Shown piece after piece: positions 25,088 through 36,544 of a stretch of 64,000 nt of DNA (positions within the stretch are counted from its first letter, which is position 1; each line of letters opens with the position of its first letter). Below the pieces are notes generated by a model, which was given only the letters and a program-made list of their open reading frames with translations, was not told the DNA's origin and did not search any database. Origin of the DNA: Coleophoma eucalyptorum (lineage: Eukaryota > Ascomycota > Leotiomycetes > Helotiales > Dermateaceae). Where the stretch lies: the NCBI GenBank assembly GCA_026120035.1, contig JALRME010000003.1, positions 1,364,001 through 1,428,000 of the forward strand, written 5' to 3'. The translations under genes and the position numbers were made by a program.

Positions 25088-28000
25088 ATGGTGGATCAAC
25101 TTGTTCCACGTCAGGGCGATGCCGCTATCTGGACCTCTATTGATAGCAAGAACTTCAAGCAAGCTCTCAAAACCGTCGATAAAAGACTGGCTAAGAAGCC
25201 TAATGACGATTATCTCCATGTACGTCAAACACTGCAGATACTCTTTTATTATATGGTCACGTGGGTATATTTCAGATGACTGATGCTCTTCAAGGCTCTG
25301 AAGCTGTACATTCGTGCTGAGGCAGCCCATGCAGCTGGAAAAGAATTCCATGAGTACAAAGAATTCTTTGTGGAAATTGAATCTACCGTGGCCAAGGAAG
25401 CTGTACACGATGAGGAAGCTATTGTTTTGTACGACGCGGTACTGGCGCTCATGCTCCCAGGTCAACACACACTATGGCGCGACATTATTGGTACTATGCG
25501 GTGGAATGCCGTCAAGGCATCACCAAAAGACGCTCAACTTGCGATAGCCCATTTTCAAAGTTGTCTTTCCAACCAAGATCTGGCGCATGCTCAGGTGGTA
25601 AGTCTCTTGACAATGGGTTTTTGTGGCTCATATTGCATTGCGACTGTCTAAAACTTTCCCCTAGATCTGTAACAGTTTGGAGAAGAACTTTCCACAAGAA
25701 CACAGATATGTGCTATGGAACATAACATTGCACTATCTCAAATCTGTAGGTGGTGCCTCTTTATCAGGTTGACATTCAGACTTGTTGATTGACAAATATT
25801 AGTTGATTACTAGCCTTGACCAGAAAGATAGAGACATGAGTAGTAGAATGGCAACCGCTATGATTCGGAAGCTTGCTGAGGCTACAAAAAGTGCGAAGGT
25901 AAATGTATCGCTGCCAAACCTAGGACACTCCACTAAATATTCTCTAAGGATGTTTCGTCCTTACCACCTCGTGCTATCCATTCACCCCAAGAATCCTTAC
26001 TCCTGCATCGTATTTTGGAGAGTGGCTCCGATATTGACATGCGTCTGAAGTACTATGAAGATGACTATGCGGGTCCAGGCTCAAAGGTCGCCAAAGGCAC
26101 ATGGAAGCTTTGGATCGATAAACTAAAACTCCTCGAGAAAGCCGAAAAGTATAATGATCTACTTGAAATCACTAGCTCGTTACTTCCACTTGGACGCAAA
26201 AATGCATCTGGAATAGTTGTCGATTCACGTATGGCAGACTACACTATCTGGGAGTTGTTCAGAAAGTCTGCAAATCTCACGATGGAATCAGAATCGTAAG
26301 TGCTTCTCTTACCATTACGCACGACTTCACAATATCTAAATTACTCCAGGGCTTATTCTATGATCGTGGCGGAAGTTAATGCGTATCTCAATAAGGATTC
26401 CGGAGTTGAGAAGGTGTATCGAAGGAATGCCGCGCTCACTGAAGTAGGAGCCACATTCGAGTACTTTGACCTTTGTCCACAGCCATACTCCTCTGTTAGA
26501 CCAAATAGCTCGGAACAGCCACTTGGTCCTACACAGGAACATCCTCAGAAAACGGAAGTTCTCTTGAAATATCTCAGCAAAAACGCACACATCATCTCAG
26601 TTTTCTCAGACCTCAGACCATATATTGGCAGATTGGATACCAATGAGCGACGAGAGTTTCTATTGAGAGTTGCAAAATTTGGAAAGTTTGGCGTTGCAGT
26701 ACTGCCTTTTGAGGCCGATGACAGCTCGATGGAATCAAAACAAGTGCTTGCCGAACACAATGTAAGTGCCACCGAGCTGCGGCCTGCTCGCAATGCATTT
26801 TGCGTTGACTTCCCTTACATAAATCAATCAGATACTAATATTGAGTCTCTTAGTTAACTACACAGGATGATATCATGTCATGTGTTAATCGATACAAGAT
26901 TGCATATTTGGTTACAAGCAGTCTTTCAGAATCAGATCGTCTGGCGTCTGTACCGACAGAGAATACAATCAACAAGCATGGCGTACCTTACATGATTCCT
27001 GACATCGACTGCAAAGAGGATCGATTTATTTGCCCCTGGTGTGCAAAGCCATGTGCAGTATATTGCAAAACATGTCTCGAGAAACACGCACGACTATCAA
27101 TCCTAGCTTATGGGTCTGCTATTGACGATAATGGGCGAATAACAAGTACTTTGTTACCAACAGACATTCACCCAGCTGATGATTTCTGTCTACTTACCGC
27201 AATGTGCCTCGTCAAACTTGCAGGATTTTATCCATGGCCTTTGGAGGATGCTACATGTGTACCTCTCACAGGAGACAAGCTTTCTCATATCTTGAGGGCT
27301 TGCCTGATACTCGAATACGCGTGGTCTCACTCGAAGGCTAATTCACAAATTTCGTTACTTCTTGTGAGGCTTTATGCACATCTGGGATGTGGCTCGCTTG
27401 CAATGAGAGCGTACGATCGGTTGGGCATCAAACAGATTCAGACTACCACACTTGCGTACACTCTTTTCGATAGAATATCCTCTTTGCACCCACATCCTTT
27501 TAAACACTTGCAAGACAGAGGTCATCGAACAAAAAGTCCTATGGAGCAATTGGCGGGTCATCAAACTACGTATGAGTCGTTTGCTGACCAAGTCAGTCGG
27601 AACATATTTAGAGCGTTTGAACACGGGAGCTTTGACTCTGCTGTACAACTTGTGGGAACCTCCCAGTTTTTGACTGAAAGCGATGCTTCTATCTTAGCAT
27701 TCTTAGAGAGAAGAAGAATGTCCCGAATAACAGAGCCAGAGCTTCTCTTGAAGCCAGAGGCACACGGCTTTGACTTGTTGCGTAAGTCACGCTTCCTGAT
27801 CTACCTTCTGACTGTCACTAATACAGGCAGCTTATAACTGTGGGTCCGTGCCTTTCAAGACAGATTATCGGACCTCGTTTGATTACAACCCTTTCCCCAA
27901 TTTTGAGGCCACTAACTGCCCACCTTTTGTGAGCTATACTGCTCTTGGCCCGAACGTAACCGTAAGTTTCCTTGTTCTTGGCTTATTGGTGCTAACATAA

Positions 28001-28768
28001 TCTCAGGTAAAACGCTTAACCAAAAGTCTCATTGCGGAGAGAGTTCATTTTCACATTGATCCAAGGACAGATGAGAATGGCAAACATTGGAGCCTTATAT
28101 GGTTTCGAGGCAGTTTCTCTCAGATGTACGATTATCTTTCGGATTTGGCCCATGACAATCCCGTAGGTCCAACCGATACAACTTTCGAAAAGTTGGCTCT
28201 TGAGATCTATATTCTCATGGGACAGATCATATTCGCAGCTGGAGAGCATGACAAGGCCGATACCAACCATTTGCGAAATCTTACAAAGACTGTCCAGGTT
28301 TGTTGTAGCAAACTTACCAATCTACTAAAGAGAATTTCGACAAAAGCCTCTGTCCCAGGCTTCATGAGCACGTTACATCCTTTGTACACAGCGCATGAGC
28401 TGGCGATTGCGATTCTCAACTTTGAAAGATATTTCCGAGTTTCGGGCAAATGTAAATGCACGTTTGTGGCTCAACTACAAGCGAGCAATAAGGCATCTGT
28501 CATGATCGCAGAGAATTTGTTGAAGGAGGTATTGAGCATATCTGAAAATGTCAGAAAGAGCATGGACGAGAGCGGATGGATCGATCGAGTTCTTGACAGT
28601 GTGATTGAGGGAGATCAGGATGAATCGAGCGAGCAGCCTAATACTTTGGCTGGGGCGATCAAGGCTACTGTCGACGCAGACTTCATGGAAAACTGGGCCG
28701 GAGAGGTCGTGGAAAGCTGGAGAGATTCTGTGATGGGGTTGGCCTATCTCAAAGGGTTCAAGAAGTAA
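25088..28768 (+). CDS. naa25: NatB auxiliary subunit NAA25/Mdm20-like
   Basis: Nine exons (25088-25219, 25295-25594, 25665-25745, 25803-25898, 25949-26295, 26350-26761, 26854-27781, 27831-27961, 28007-28768) join in frame to about 1062 residues. The protein is an alpha-helical TPR-type scaffold. The start (MVDQLVPRQGDAAIW, then IDSKNFKQALK and KRLAKKPND) matches the first TPRs of the non-catalytic subunit of N-terminal acetyltransferase B, and the helical ILEYAWSHSKANSQISLLLV and YDRLGIKQIQ segments fit the later repeats. NatB acetylates nascent proteins starting Met-Asp/Glu/Asn/Gln at the ribosome; this subunit anchors catalytic NAA20. One odd element is a Cys-rich stretch ICPWCAKPC..YCKTC at about 27031-27080, which could bind metal. 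It reads without a splice break, so it seems to be translated. The eighth junction uses the acceptor GGCAG at 27830; the nearer ACAG would give a stop. Confidence 0.85.
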
Positions 28769-29052
28769 ATGATCGTCATGACCCTATACATGAATGGCGT
28801 GGTGGGGCTTTGATCCAATCAAACGGGAGTTAAGCATTAAACGCGAATATGGCATTAAGGTACGAATACAGTCTTGAGCATACTGAGATATGAAGTCCTA
28901 TTTGTTGCATAGCGAGGGGGTTTAAGACATTCGTCAGCATTAGAATTCAAAACGCATTTATCTTCATAACGCCGTTCGAAACCATCTTAAGTCCCATTTA
29001 TTCCGTCCCAATGCAATCGCTAAAATGCACCTCAGGAGGTTCAACATGAAAA

Positions 29053-29748
29053 TCACAACATGTTCTCCTCGGCCGCTCTCTTCTCCGCAATTCTAATGGC
29101 CATCTCCCTCCGCTCCTCGCGCAATGTAACGAATAACCAGAACCAAGTAACCAACTCAATAAATGCCCAGGTAAAGAAGACCCGGTTCTTGAGTCCCTCC
29201 CCCCATGCACTGGGTACGTACTTGTGGGTGCCAGTAGTGTATGCCGGTGAGGAGGACGAGAATGCAAACGAGTAGAAGCAGAGACCGAAGAAGACCGTCA
29301 GTCGAATAGGGGCTGCAGGAAACGACAGATCAGCATAAATTCTAGATAGAAGGAGTATCTGCAAGCCTCAAAAGTAGAGAGCAGGCCATTTATAACATAC
29401 CCTGTGTTCCCCAGTGATATGATGCAATCTCCTCTGGCAAGCCGGCCGCGGTGAGATCAATTACACCCAGAAAGAAGAGCACGGCGGAGAGGAAAGCTAA
29501 CTGAGGGGATTTTGTCTCAAACGATCGTGTAGAGGGCTACATATTCTGGGTTAGTATAAAAGTAACAGGAAGTGTATTGGAAAGCTTACAAGGCCCATAG
29601 CTTCGCCGACTATGAACACAAGCGTCTGGTCTGCGATAGTATTAGGGGATGTGAGGAAGAAGAAGCCAAGGGTTATGTGGAAGAGCGAGAGAGAGGTAAT
29701 GATCGTGGTAGCTGAGATGATTGCCATTATTGCGGTGGAACCTTCCAA
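29053..29748 (-). CDS. ilm1: ILM1-family ER membrane protein
   Basis: Three exons (29590-29748, 29401-29536, 29053-29312) give 184 residues. Four hydrophobic segments are visible: FHITLGFFFLTSP with TLVFIVGEAMG, LAFLSAVLFFLGVIDL, IRLTVFFGLCFYSFAF and VFFTWAFIELVTWFWLFV. The conserved ADQTLVFIVGEAMGL, GLPEEIASYHWGTQAP and LREERREM segments match Ilm1 (increased loss of mitochondrial DNA 1), a small ER-membrane protein whose yeast mutants lose mitochondrial DNA and show ER stress phenotypes. Its molecular role is not established. Translation could also start at the second Met, at 29727. The gene is head to head with the GGTase beta gene across 260 bp. Confidence 0.85.
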
Positions 29749-30008
29749 GGCTCTGGTGTGGAGTTGTGGTTGTTAATGTTGATGAAAGCAGATGTCAGGA
29801 ACCGGCAGTGTAAGTGTTCCGCGCGCCAGGTAAGACAGAAAAAGTGCACGCGGCACATTCGATCTAATCTTATCTAATCTGACAGTCCCGCGTTGCGGAT
29901 AAATTCAAGGTCAAGCAATAATCGCTTGTAAGGCTTCCTAGTCAGGTCCGGTCCACTTCATTTCTGTACAACGGTCTTGTCCAGACTCGTCTCAAGACAA
30001 CTCGGAAA
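29749..30008. promoter_or_regulatory. 260 bp bidirectional promoter, ILM1 / GGTase I beta
   Basis: The two start codons, on opposite strands, are 260 bp apart with no room for separate large promoters. It contains the repeated TCTAATCT (around 29861-29880). No known factor site is asserted. Confidence 0.6.
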
Positions 30009-31347
30009 ATGGAAGAACCTAAACTTGCCGTAGAGCAACATGTCAAATACTGGCAACGTTGTCTCAAAACCCTCCTGCCTACCCAATACACCAGCACCGA
30101 TTCTTCGCGCATGACGCTAGGTTTCTTTATCCTCTCAGCTTTAGACATCCTCTCTGCAGGGCCAGAAACTCTCCCTCTCTCCGAGCGAAGACAACTCCGC
30201 GACTGGATTCTGTCATGTCAGCACCCTTCCGGCGGATTCTGCGGCTCCCCGAATCATAGATTTCCAGATGCCTTCTACGTAGATGTTGGAAACGGCGCGC
30301 GGCAGATGGACCCTGCCAATCTGCCAGCGACGTTCTTTGCATTACAAAGTCTGGCATTAGTCGAGAACGAAAGCCCCTTTTCGGGTGTACGGCGGAGGCA
30401 GCTCATGACTTGGTTAAGGACCCTGCAACGTGAGGATGGTAGTTTTGGGGAATTGGTTAGAGACGGGAAGATTGTGGGGGGTCGGGATATGAGGTACTGC
30501 TACTGTGCAGCTGCTGTGAGGTGGATGTTGAGGGGCGAATTGCAAGGGGAGAAAGCAGTGGAGGATATCGACGTAGATAAATTGGTGGACCATATCCGTG
30601 CCGGACAGACGTATGATGGAGGAGTATCGGAAAGTTCGCAACATGAAGCACATGGTAAGGCATCCTAGACTTTTTCTAAATTACTGACTGCATGGCTGAT
30701 TGTTCCTCAAGCCGGATACACTTACTGCGCAATTGCAGCAATGGCTCTTCTCGACCGCCAACCCAAACTCCAAGATTCTCGCGACGAAAAGTCACTACCA
30801 GGCCTTACCAATATTCCAGCCACTATTAGGTGGCTCGTCTCACGGCAGGTATCGTATGAGGAAGAGGATGAGTCGGATGACGAAGAAGACCGAGAGCTTC
30901 AAGGCCAGCGTGAAAAATTAGTTGGTATCCATAACGAGGAGCCTCCCTCTGTGGCTGGCTTACACATTGACGAGACTCAATTTGTGGGTTTTAATGGACG
31001 ATGTAATAAAATGGTGGATACGTGCTACTCCTTCTGGGTTATAGCTTCTCTGGATGCAAGTGCCTATGTCTCGTCTTTCAAGAATTTAGCTAATAGGATC
31101 ATAGATTCTGGGACAAGACCAAGTATTTGACGCCGCATCAAATCGACGATTTCTCCTGGAGCAAACACAGCATAGGATAGGAGGCTTCGGAAAGTATCCT
31201 GGCAACCCACCTGACATCTATCACTCATATCTCGGTCTTGCAGCTCTTGCTACGACGAAAGAGTCAACGCTTAAGGATTTCGATCCAATTCTCTGCGTTA
31301 CTAAGGACCTGCGGGCGAAGATTGACAAGTACACGAACTCAAATTGA
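30009..31347 (+). CDS. cdc43: Geranylgeranyltransferase type I beta subunit
   Basis: Three exons (30009-30654, 30712-31055, 31105-31347) give 410 residues. The alpha-alpha barrel repeats are visible (LSCQHPSGGFCGSPNH, TLQREDGSFGE, IRAGQTYDGGVSES, HRIGGFGKYPG). The zinc site is complete: Asp and Cys in GRCNKMVDTCYSFW (near 317 and 319) and His in DIYHSYLGLAAL (near 369). The enzyme adds geranylgeranyl groups to CaaL proteins such as Rho1 and Cdc42 with the shared alpha subunit Ram2. An acidic insert (YEEEDESDDEEDRELQ) sits between repeats, which I have not seen as a family feature. The second intron (31056-31104) starts GCAAGT rather than GT; every GT alternative I tried breaks the frame or uses a poor donor. 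Confidence 0.9.
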
Positions 31348-32014
31348 AGGCCGGTCTGCTTTACAATGCCTTATGATACCCGATTATGAACGGCAGGCCT
31401 TTAATTTACTGTTCAGCGGTCGATAACAACAGACCTGAAGCTTAAAGAGTGTTCAGCTTGGGAGCGTACTTATATGTATGTGCTCACTGGCTTCCCAGTT
31501 GTCTCAATCAATTGAGTATAACCTCGATGCCGATGTGCAGCTCTTTCATCGCTCATGAAGATATGGAAGAAAGTGGTATACGGAAACAGCCCGTGCAGCT
31601 TATCAAGGATTACCAAGCAATGGGCTCATTGTAAAATAATTCACAAGGCATCATCCGCATCTGTCCATGTAGTAGTAACGAGAGAAAGCAGTTGAAGCTC
31701 AAGCTCCTACTCAATTCCGACTAAGTGGCTATCGAATGTCACGCGTGAAAATGTTATTCCGTTCCGCAACAACAATTGGAATGTCACTGCCCCGCCGTGA
31801 TTGGTTACTTGCTTCGATTTTGCGACCAGAAGTGACCTTAAGCTGTCACTGAAGACTTGGAGACTTTATGTTTCTCATTCTTTATAATTCTGCTCAATAC
31901 ATCTCCTACGAAGGCTTTGGTAATGCTTCGAACGTCTTGTGCATTCACTAGGAAGTCAAACCCAATTTTCAGAAGAATATCTTTAATCAGGGACTTTTAT
32001 TTACTATCGTTGAA
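31348..32014. other. Intergenic region / ACR3 promoter
   Basis: About 670 bp. A GATTGGT (inverted CCAAT box) lies near 31799. I looked for an arsenic-responsive Yap8-type palindrome and saw none. No gene. Confidence 0.45.
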
Positions 32015-33421
32015 ATGCCCACCATCCTCCCATCTGACGACGTCCTTCCCACGACTACAAAACTGGACATAGACAACAAAACCCCACGAGATTCTCTTAT
32101 ACCAAGCGATATAGAAAAACAAGAAAAAAACACCACCAGCACACGCAATGATTTCCAAGAACCAACAGCAAGCAAAACTTCCGCCTTCAAGAGCCTCGGC
32201 ATCCTGGATCGCTTCCTGGCTCTATGGATCTTCCTCGCTATGTTGATCGGGATACTGCTTGGCAACTTCGTGAAAGAGACCGGACCAGCTTTGCAGAAAG
32301 GAAAGTTCGTTGGGGTCTCAATACCAATTGGTAAGAAATCTATCCTTTGCGGGGGCCACCTTTCTCCTCGTTGAATGGGTCACAAAGTATGAAAATCGAA
32401 TGCTGATTATCTTCTGTTCTTGCTTTCTTTAGCGATTGGATTGCTGGTTATGATGTATCCTATTCTTTGCAAGGTCAAGTATGAGACGCTGCATCGGGTC
32501 TTTGCAAAGAAGGAAATCTGGATTCAGATTGGCTTCAGTATTTTCGTGAACTGGATTGTGGCGCCGTTTCTTATGGTGAGCTATCTATTGTCACTAGAAA
32601 GGCTCATTGCTGATACCAGCTTTAGCTTGGGCTATCTTGGGCTTTCCTCCCAGACGAACAGGGGCTACGAGAAGGACTTATTCTCGTGGGGCTTGCAAGG
32701 TGCATCGCCATGGTAAGGTTATTTCCTACCACCAACACTTTCTCATACTCACAATGTTCAGGTCTTGATATGGACGGGTCTCGCAGGCGGCGATAGCGAG
32801 TATTGCGCAATCCTTGTCGCCGTGAACTCATTCCTGCAAATGATCCTCTACGCACCCCTCGCCGTGCTCTTCATCAGCGTAATCAGCCACGCCGAATCCA
32901 ACAAGACCCAAGTCGACTACTCCACCGTCGCCAAATCCGTCGCCGTATTCCTCGGGATTCCTCTCGGCGCCGCAATCCTAACACGATTCAGCATCCGCAA
33001 ACTCACCAGCGCCGCGTGGTACGACACGACCTTCCTTCGCTTCCTCGCGCCGTGGTCCCTGATCGGCCTGCTCTTCACTATTCTCGTGCTCTTCGCATCC
33101 CAAGGAGCACAGGTCGTGCATCAGATTGTGTCTGTGATCCGCGTTGCCGCACCGCTAATTGTCTACTTCGCTATCATCTTCTTCGCCACGCTCTGGGTCA
33201 CGCACCGGCTGGGCTTTGGGTACAAGCTTGCTGCGACGCAGAGCTTCACGGCGGCGAGCAATAATTTTGAACTCGCCATTGCCGTTGCTGTCGCTACGTA
33301 TGGTGCTGATAGTGACCAGGCTTTGGCTAGTACCGTTGGTCCCTTGATTGAGGTGCCAGTGCTGCTGGGGTTGGTGTATGTTGTTAAGTGGATTGGGAAG
33401 CGGAGGGAGTGGAAGGACTAG
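32015..33421 (+). CDS. acr3: ACR3-family arsenite efflux transporter
   Basis: Four exons (32015-32330, 32433-32575, 32626-32712, 32762-33421) give 401 residues. After a 75-residue hydrophilic N-terminus there are about ten membrane spans. Diagnostic ACR3 features are RCIAMVLIWTGLAGGDSEYC with the conserved Cys, NSFLQMILYAPL, and FTAASNNFELAIAVAVATYG with the conserved Glu near the end (VGPLIEVPVLLGLVYVV). The protein should export arsenite (and perhaps antimonite) across the plasma membrane in exchange for protons. The adjacent genes are not arsenate reductase or ArsH, so no full arsenic operon-like cluster is present in this window. The third intron uses the acceptor TTTAG at 32625; the earlier CCAG would put TAG in frame. 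Direction is convergent with the next gene. Confidence 0.93.
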
Positions 33422-33698
33422 CGGCATTGCACTTTAGATGGATCAGGATTTCATAGACAAGTGCTGCTTCAGAATTGCTTGAGTTGATGACTTCCGCGTA
33501 CGTGTTAGCGCATACGTTGTCTGCGTGCAGGAAGTGCTCATGTATATTGTCGCTTATGGTAGTTAGAAGCAGGATGAGAATTAAGCGACATGGACATCAC
33601 AAAAGGAGAAGCGTCAGTTAACTTTCTATCTACGTGTTACAATACATTGCATTTCTCCCCCAAAATGCATAGTTCTATCGGTGACGAGGTGTGCCAGT
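33422..33698. other. Short convergent interval
   Basis: 277 bp between the stop codons of ACR3 (+) and the CoA ligase (-). 3' UTRs only. Confidence 0.5.
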
Positions 33699-35741
33699 TC
33701 AAAGTTTGGCCTTCTCTTTCGGCGCTCCATCCTTTGCCCACTCCCTCAACACCCGCTTCAAAATCTTGCCAGACGCATTCTTGGGGATTTCATCTACGAA
33801 ATGCACGCCACCAGTCAGATCCTTATACTTAGCCAGCCTAGCAGTGCACCACTCTCTCACGGCCTTCTCATCCAACTTCGCGCCTTCCTCGCCCGGTCGG
33901 CGCGTGACATACGCCCTCGGAGCCTCCCCATCCCTCTCTTCCTGGCCCAGCACCACCCCAATGACGGCGGCATCGACAATCTGCGGATGCGACAGCAGCA
34001 CGGCCTCGATTTCCGGCGGCGCAACTTGGAAGCCACGGACTTTGATCAGCTCCTTCTTGCGGTCGATGACGTACCAGAGCTTGCTGTCCTTGTCGCAGTA
34101 GACGATATCGCCCGTCTTGAAGAAACCGTCGCGGTCGAAGGACTGGGCGTTCGCGGCGGGGTTTTCGAAATACGCCTGGGTGACGTTTGGTCCGCGGACG
34201 GTAAGCTCTCCGGGGGTGTTGTAGTCGGTTATGTCATTGCCTTCGTCATCGATGATCCTGACGGGTTACATGTCAGCGTGGATTCTTTATTTTTCTGACT
34301 GCTTTCTGCTGCCTTGTGTAGAAGAGACCCGGTTGGCTGACTTACTTAATATCGAGATTCGGGAGGAATCTGCCTACACTTCCCGTATTATCATCCTCGC
34401 CCGGTGGGAGCATGCTCCCAATACAACAGGTCTCAGTCATTCCCCAGACCTGGGTGAAAGTCCCATCCTTGGAGAGAAGAGCCTGTAGTCTACTTTGCGG
34501 ATCTTTCCCCAAAGGTGCCGCACCGCATTGCGCAAACTTGATGCTCTTTAGCGAGTAATTCTTGGTGATGGGTGACATGATTATGGCGATGACGACTGGT
34601 GGCACAAGTATAAGGTCCGTGATTGAGTATTTCTGGATGCTACTTAGGAAAGGTTCAAGTTCAAATCGGCGCATCACGAAGGATTGGTGCCCGGATCTGA
34701 GAGCCGATGTGTGTGCCTAGGTTCTACTCAGCTTGTCGTACCTCATATGGATCTGGAGAACGACTTACCATGGGAACGCTAGCGGCGTGAAACATAGGAA
34801 GGGCCAGTAGACGACGGGTCTACATAGTCGTTAGATCTTGATTTCTCCACAAGGTTCTCGCTCGGTGGCCACTCACATCCCAAGACCTTGGAAAATATTC
34901 AACCACAAGTGTGTGCTCAGCCACAAAATTATAATGCGATATAATAACTGCTTTAGGAAGACCTGTAGTCCCGCTACTGAACAACCTTGCAGCAGCCGTC
35001 GACCTCGATGTCTTCTCGTCATCAAACCGAACCCAGTCCTGCTCACCCTGCTCCAACAGATCCTCCCAACTTTTGAACCCAGCTGGCACAGTTTGCTTCA
35101 GAACATTGAAGATCCGGATATTCGACTGTGGGATCCCGCTTTTTGAAGCTGCTACTAGTCCGGTTTCGAGGAGCTCCGGCTCCGTGATAAGGAATTTCAC
35201 GCCAGCGGTTTTCATGTGGTGCACTGAGGAATTCGTCAAATGCTCCGTAGACTGACGTGCGAATTTCTCAGAGTAGGTACGTACCGAGTTCATATTGCGT
35301 ATACCCGGGATTGCTTCCAGTAAATACCAAACCGGCCGCTATGATACCCAGGACAGTTATCGAATACATAATCTTTGAGCGTCAGCTTCCTCTCAATTAG
35401 GGGGGGGGGAGGAAAAGCATAAAATCGAAATCAGAGAAACTCACATCATTGAATGAAGTGATGCACACACAGTCGCCTTGCTTCAATCCCGCAGCACGAA
35501 ACCCAGCCACCAGTTTGCGGATCATGACTTTTGCTTGCTTAGCTGAGACAGAACGCGATGCATCTAGGGCATCTATATATATCTAGCAAGCTTGGTTAGT
35601 ATTTTTTCTTCGAATTTCTGGACCTTTAGGAAGGTGTTCAATAATTACAGGTTTATTCTCATCGTAGGGTAAGTTGTCAAATGTCCACGACAGGATGTCT
35701 TTTGTCGGTATCGGAGCCGACTGTTCAGCTAGGAAAACCAT
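33699..35741 (-). CDS. 4-coumarate-CoA-ligase-like AMP-dependent synthetase
   Basis: Seven exons (35649-35741, 35445-35582, 35285-35372, 34877-35223, 34769-34819, 34346-34716, 33699-34257) give 548 residues. It belongs to the ANL superfamily: it activates a carboxylic acid with ATP and transfers it to CoA. The phosphate-binding loop LFSSGTTGLPKAV, the A5 box QVWGMTETCC, the A7/A8 region FFKTGDIVY and KLWYVIDRKKELIKVRG, and the catalytic Lys in PKNASGKILKRVL are all present. The substrate could be an aromatic (coumarate-like) or medium-chain acid; the sequence does not tell. The protein ends KEKAKL; a terminal AKL is a peroxisomal targeting signal type 1, so I infer a peroxisomal enzyme. The second intron contains a C10 run (sense). 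It is next to an MDR reductase on the same strand and convergent with ACR3. Confidence 0.9.
35400..35409. repeat. G10 homopolymer in ligase intron 2
   Basis: Ten consecutive G on the plus strand (C10 in the gene's sense), about 30 bp before the acceptor, inside its pyrimidine tract. Confidence 0.9.
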
Positions 35742-36544
35742 GGTGAGATAATGGACAATCGCCTATTCTATAGGGAGGTTCTTGGAAGACAAATTCAAAG
35801 CCTAAGCCGAGCAAAGGGATAACACGAGGCGAAAAGTTTGAAGCAGAAGCAAAAATGAAAAGTCGAGGAAAGTCAAGAGGGCATTCGAAGCTTGCTTAAA
35901 CGTGCAACCCACTGTTTCGGTATGCGGGGATGGGAAGGACTAGTGGTGGTTAGTTCAACGTCAGCTCAGCTCAGCGTCTCCATTTTGCCATCAAACGACC
36001 AGGGTGTTCCACATTTGTGGAATGGTCAGTCCCAGTTACGCCCTCTCTGCACCCACTGCCGACCCCGTCGCAGGAAAATAGAGGAGTCGATAGAAGCAGG
36101 CCCGGTGCTCAGGCTTGCCTCTAGTTTATCATAAACGAGAGCCGTCGGCGTGAGTTGAGGCTTGTCCCTCCTTCTCCTACTTTACTGCACCACCATGCTA
36201 ATAAGGGAGCTAGGGCTTATCTCCCACTTTATGCTGACGGCCTTTTAATCTATGCAAGCATCTCGTCTACATCTTACAGGTACCGTGTCCCAAGGTCCTC
36301 AAGGAACCTGGGTTGAGAGAGTAAGACCGGAGAGAGGAATAGATCTCGTTCCATTGGTTCGCGGAACGACAAGCGAGGGCGTTGGTCAGATTGAAACTGG
36401 ACAGACACGACAGAGTTGCCGACGGTCAGTCAAGCAGGCAATTAGAACTAATTCCTGAGCAAATGGTCGCTTGTCGCTGCATCTATCCTAACCAGACTAT
36501 ATTGTACATGCGCGAGATTGCATCCGAACCGATTGCAGTCCAAT
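35742..36544. other. Intergenic region between ligase and MDR genes
   Basis: About 800 bp between two minus-strand genes. It holds the promoter of the ligase and the 3' end of the reductase. A short plus-strand ORF near 36252 has no domain. Confidence 0.5.

Noticed and set aside
32803..33264. 153-codon frame inside ACR3
   Set aside because: A shadow of the ACR3 exon 4 frame, Arg-rich and without domain.
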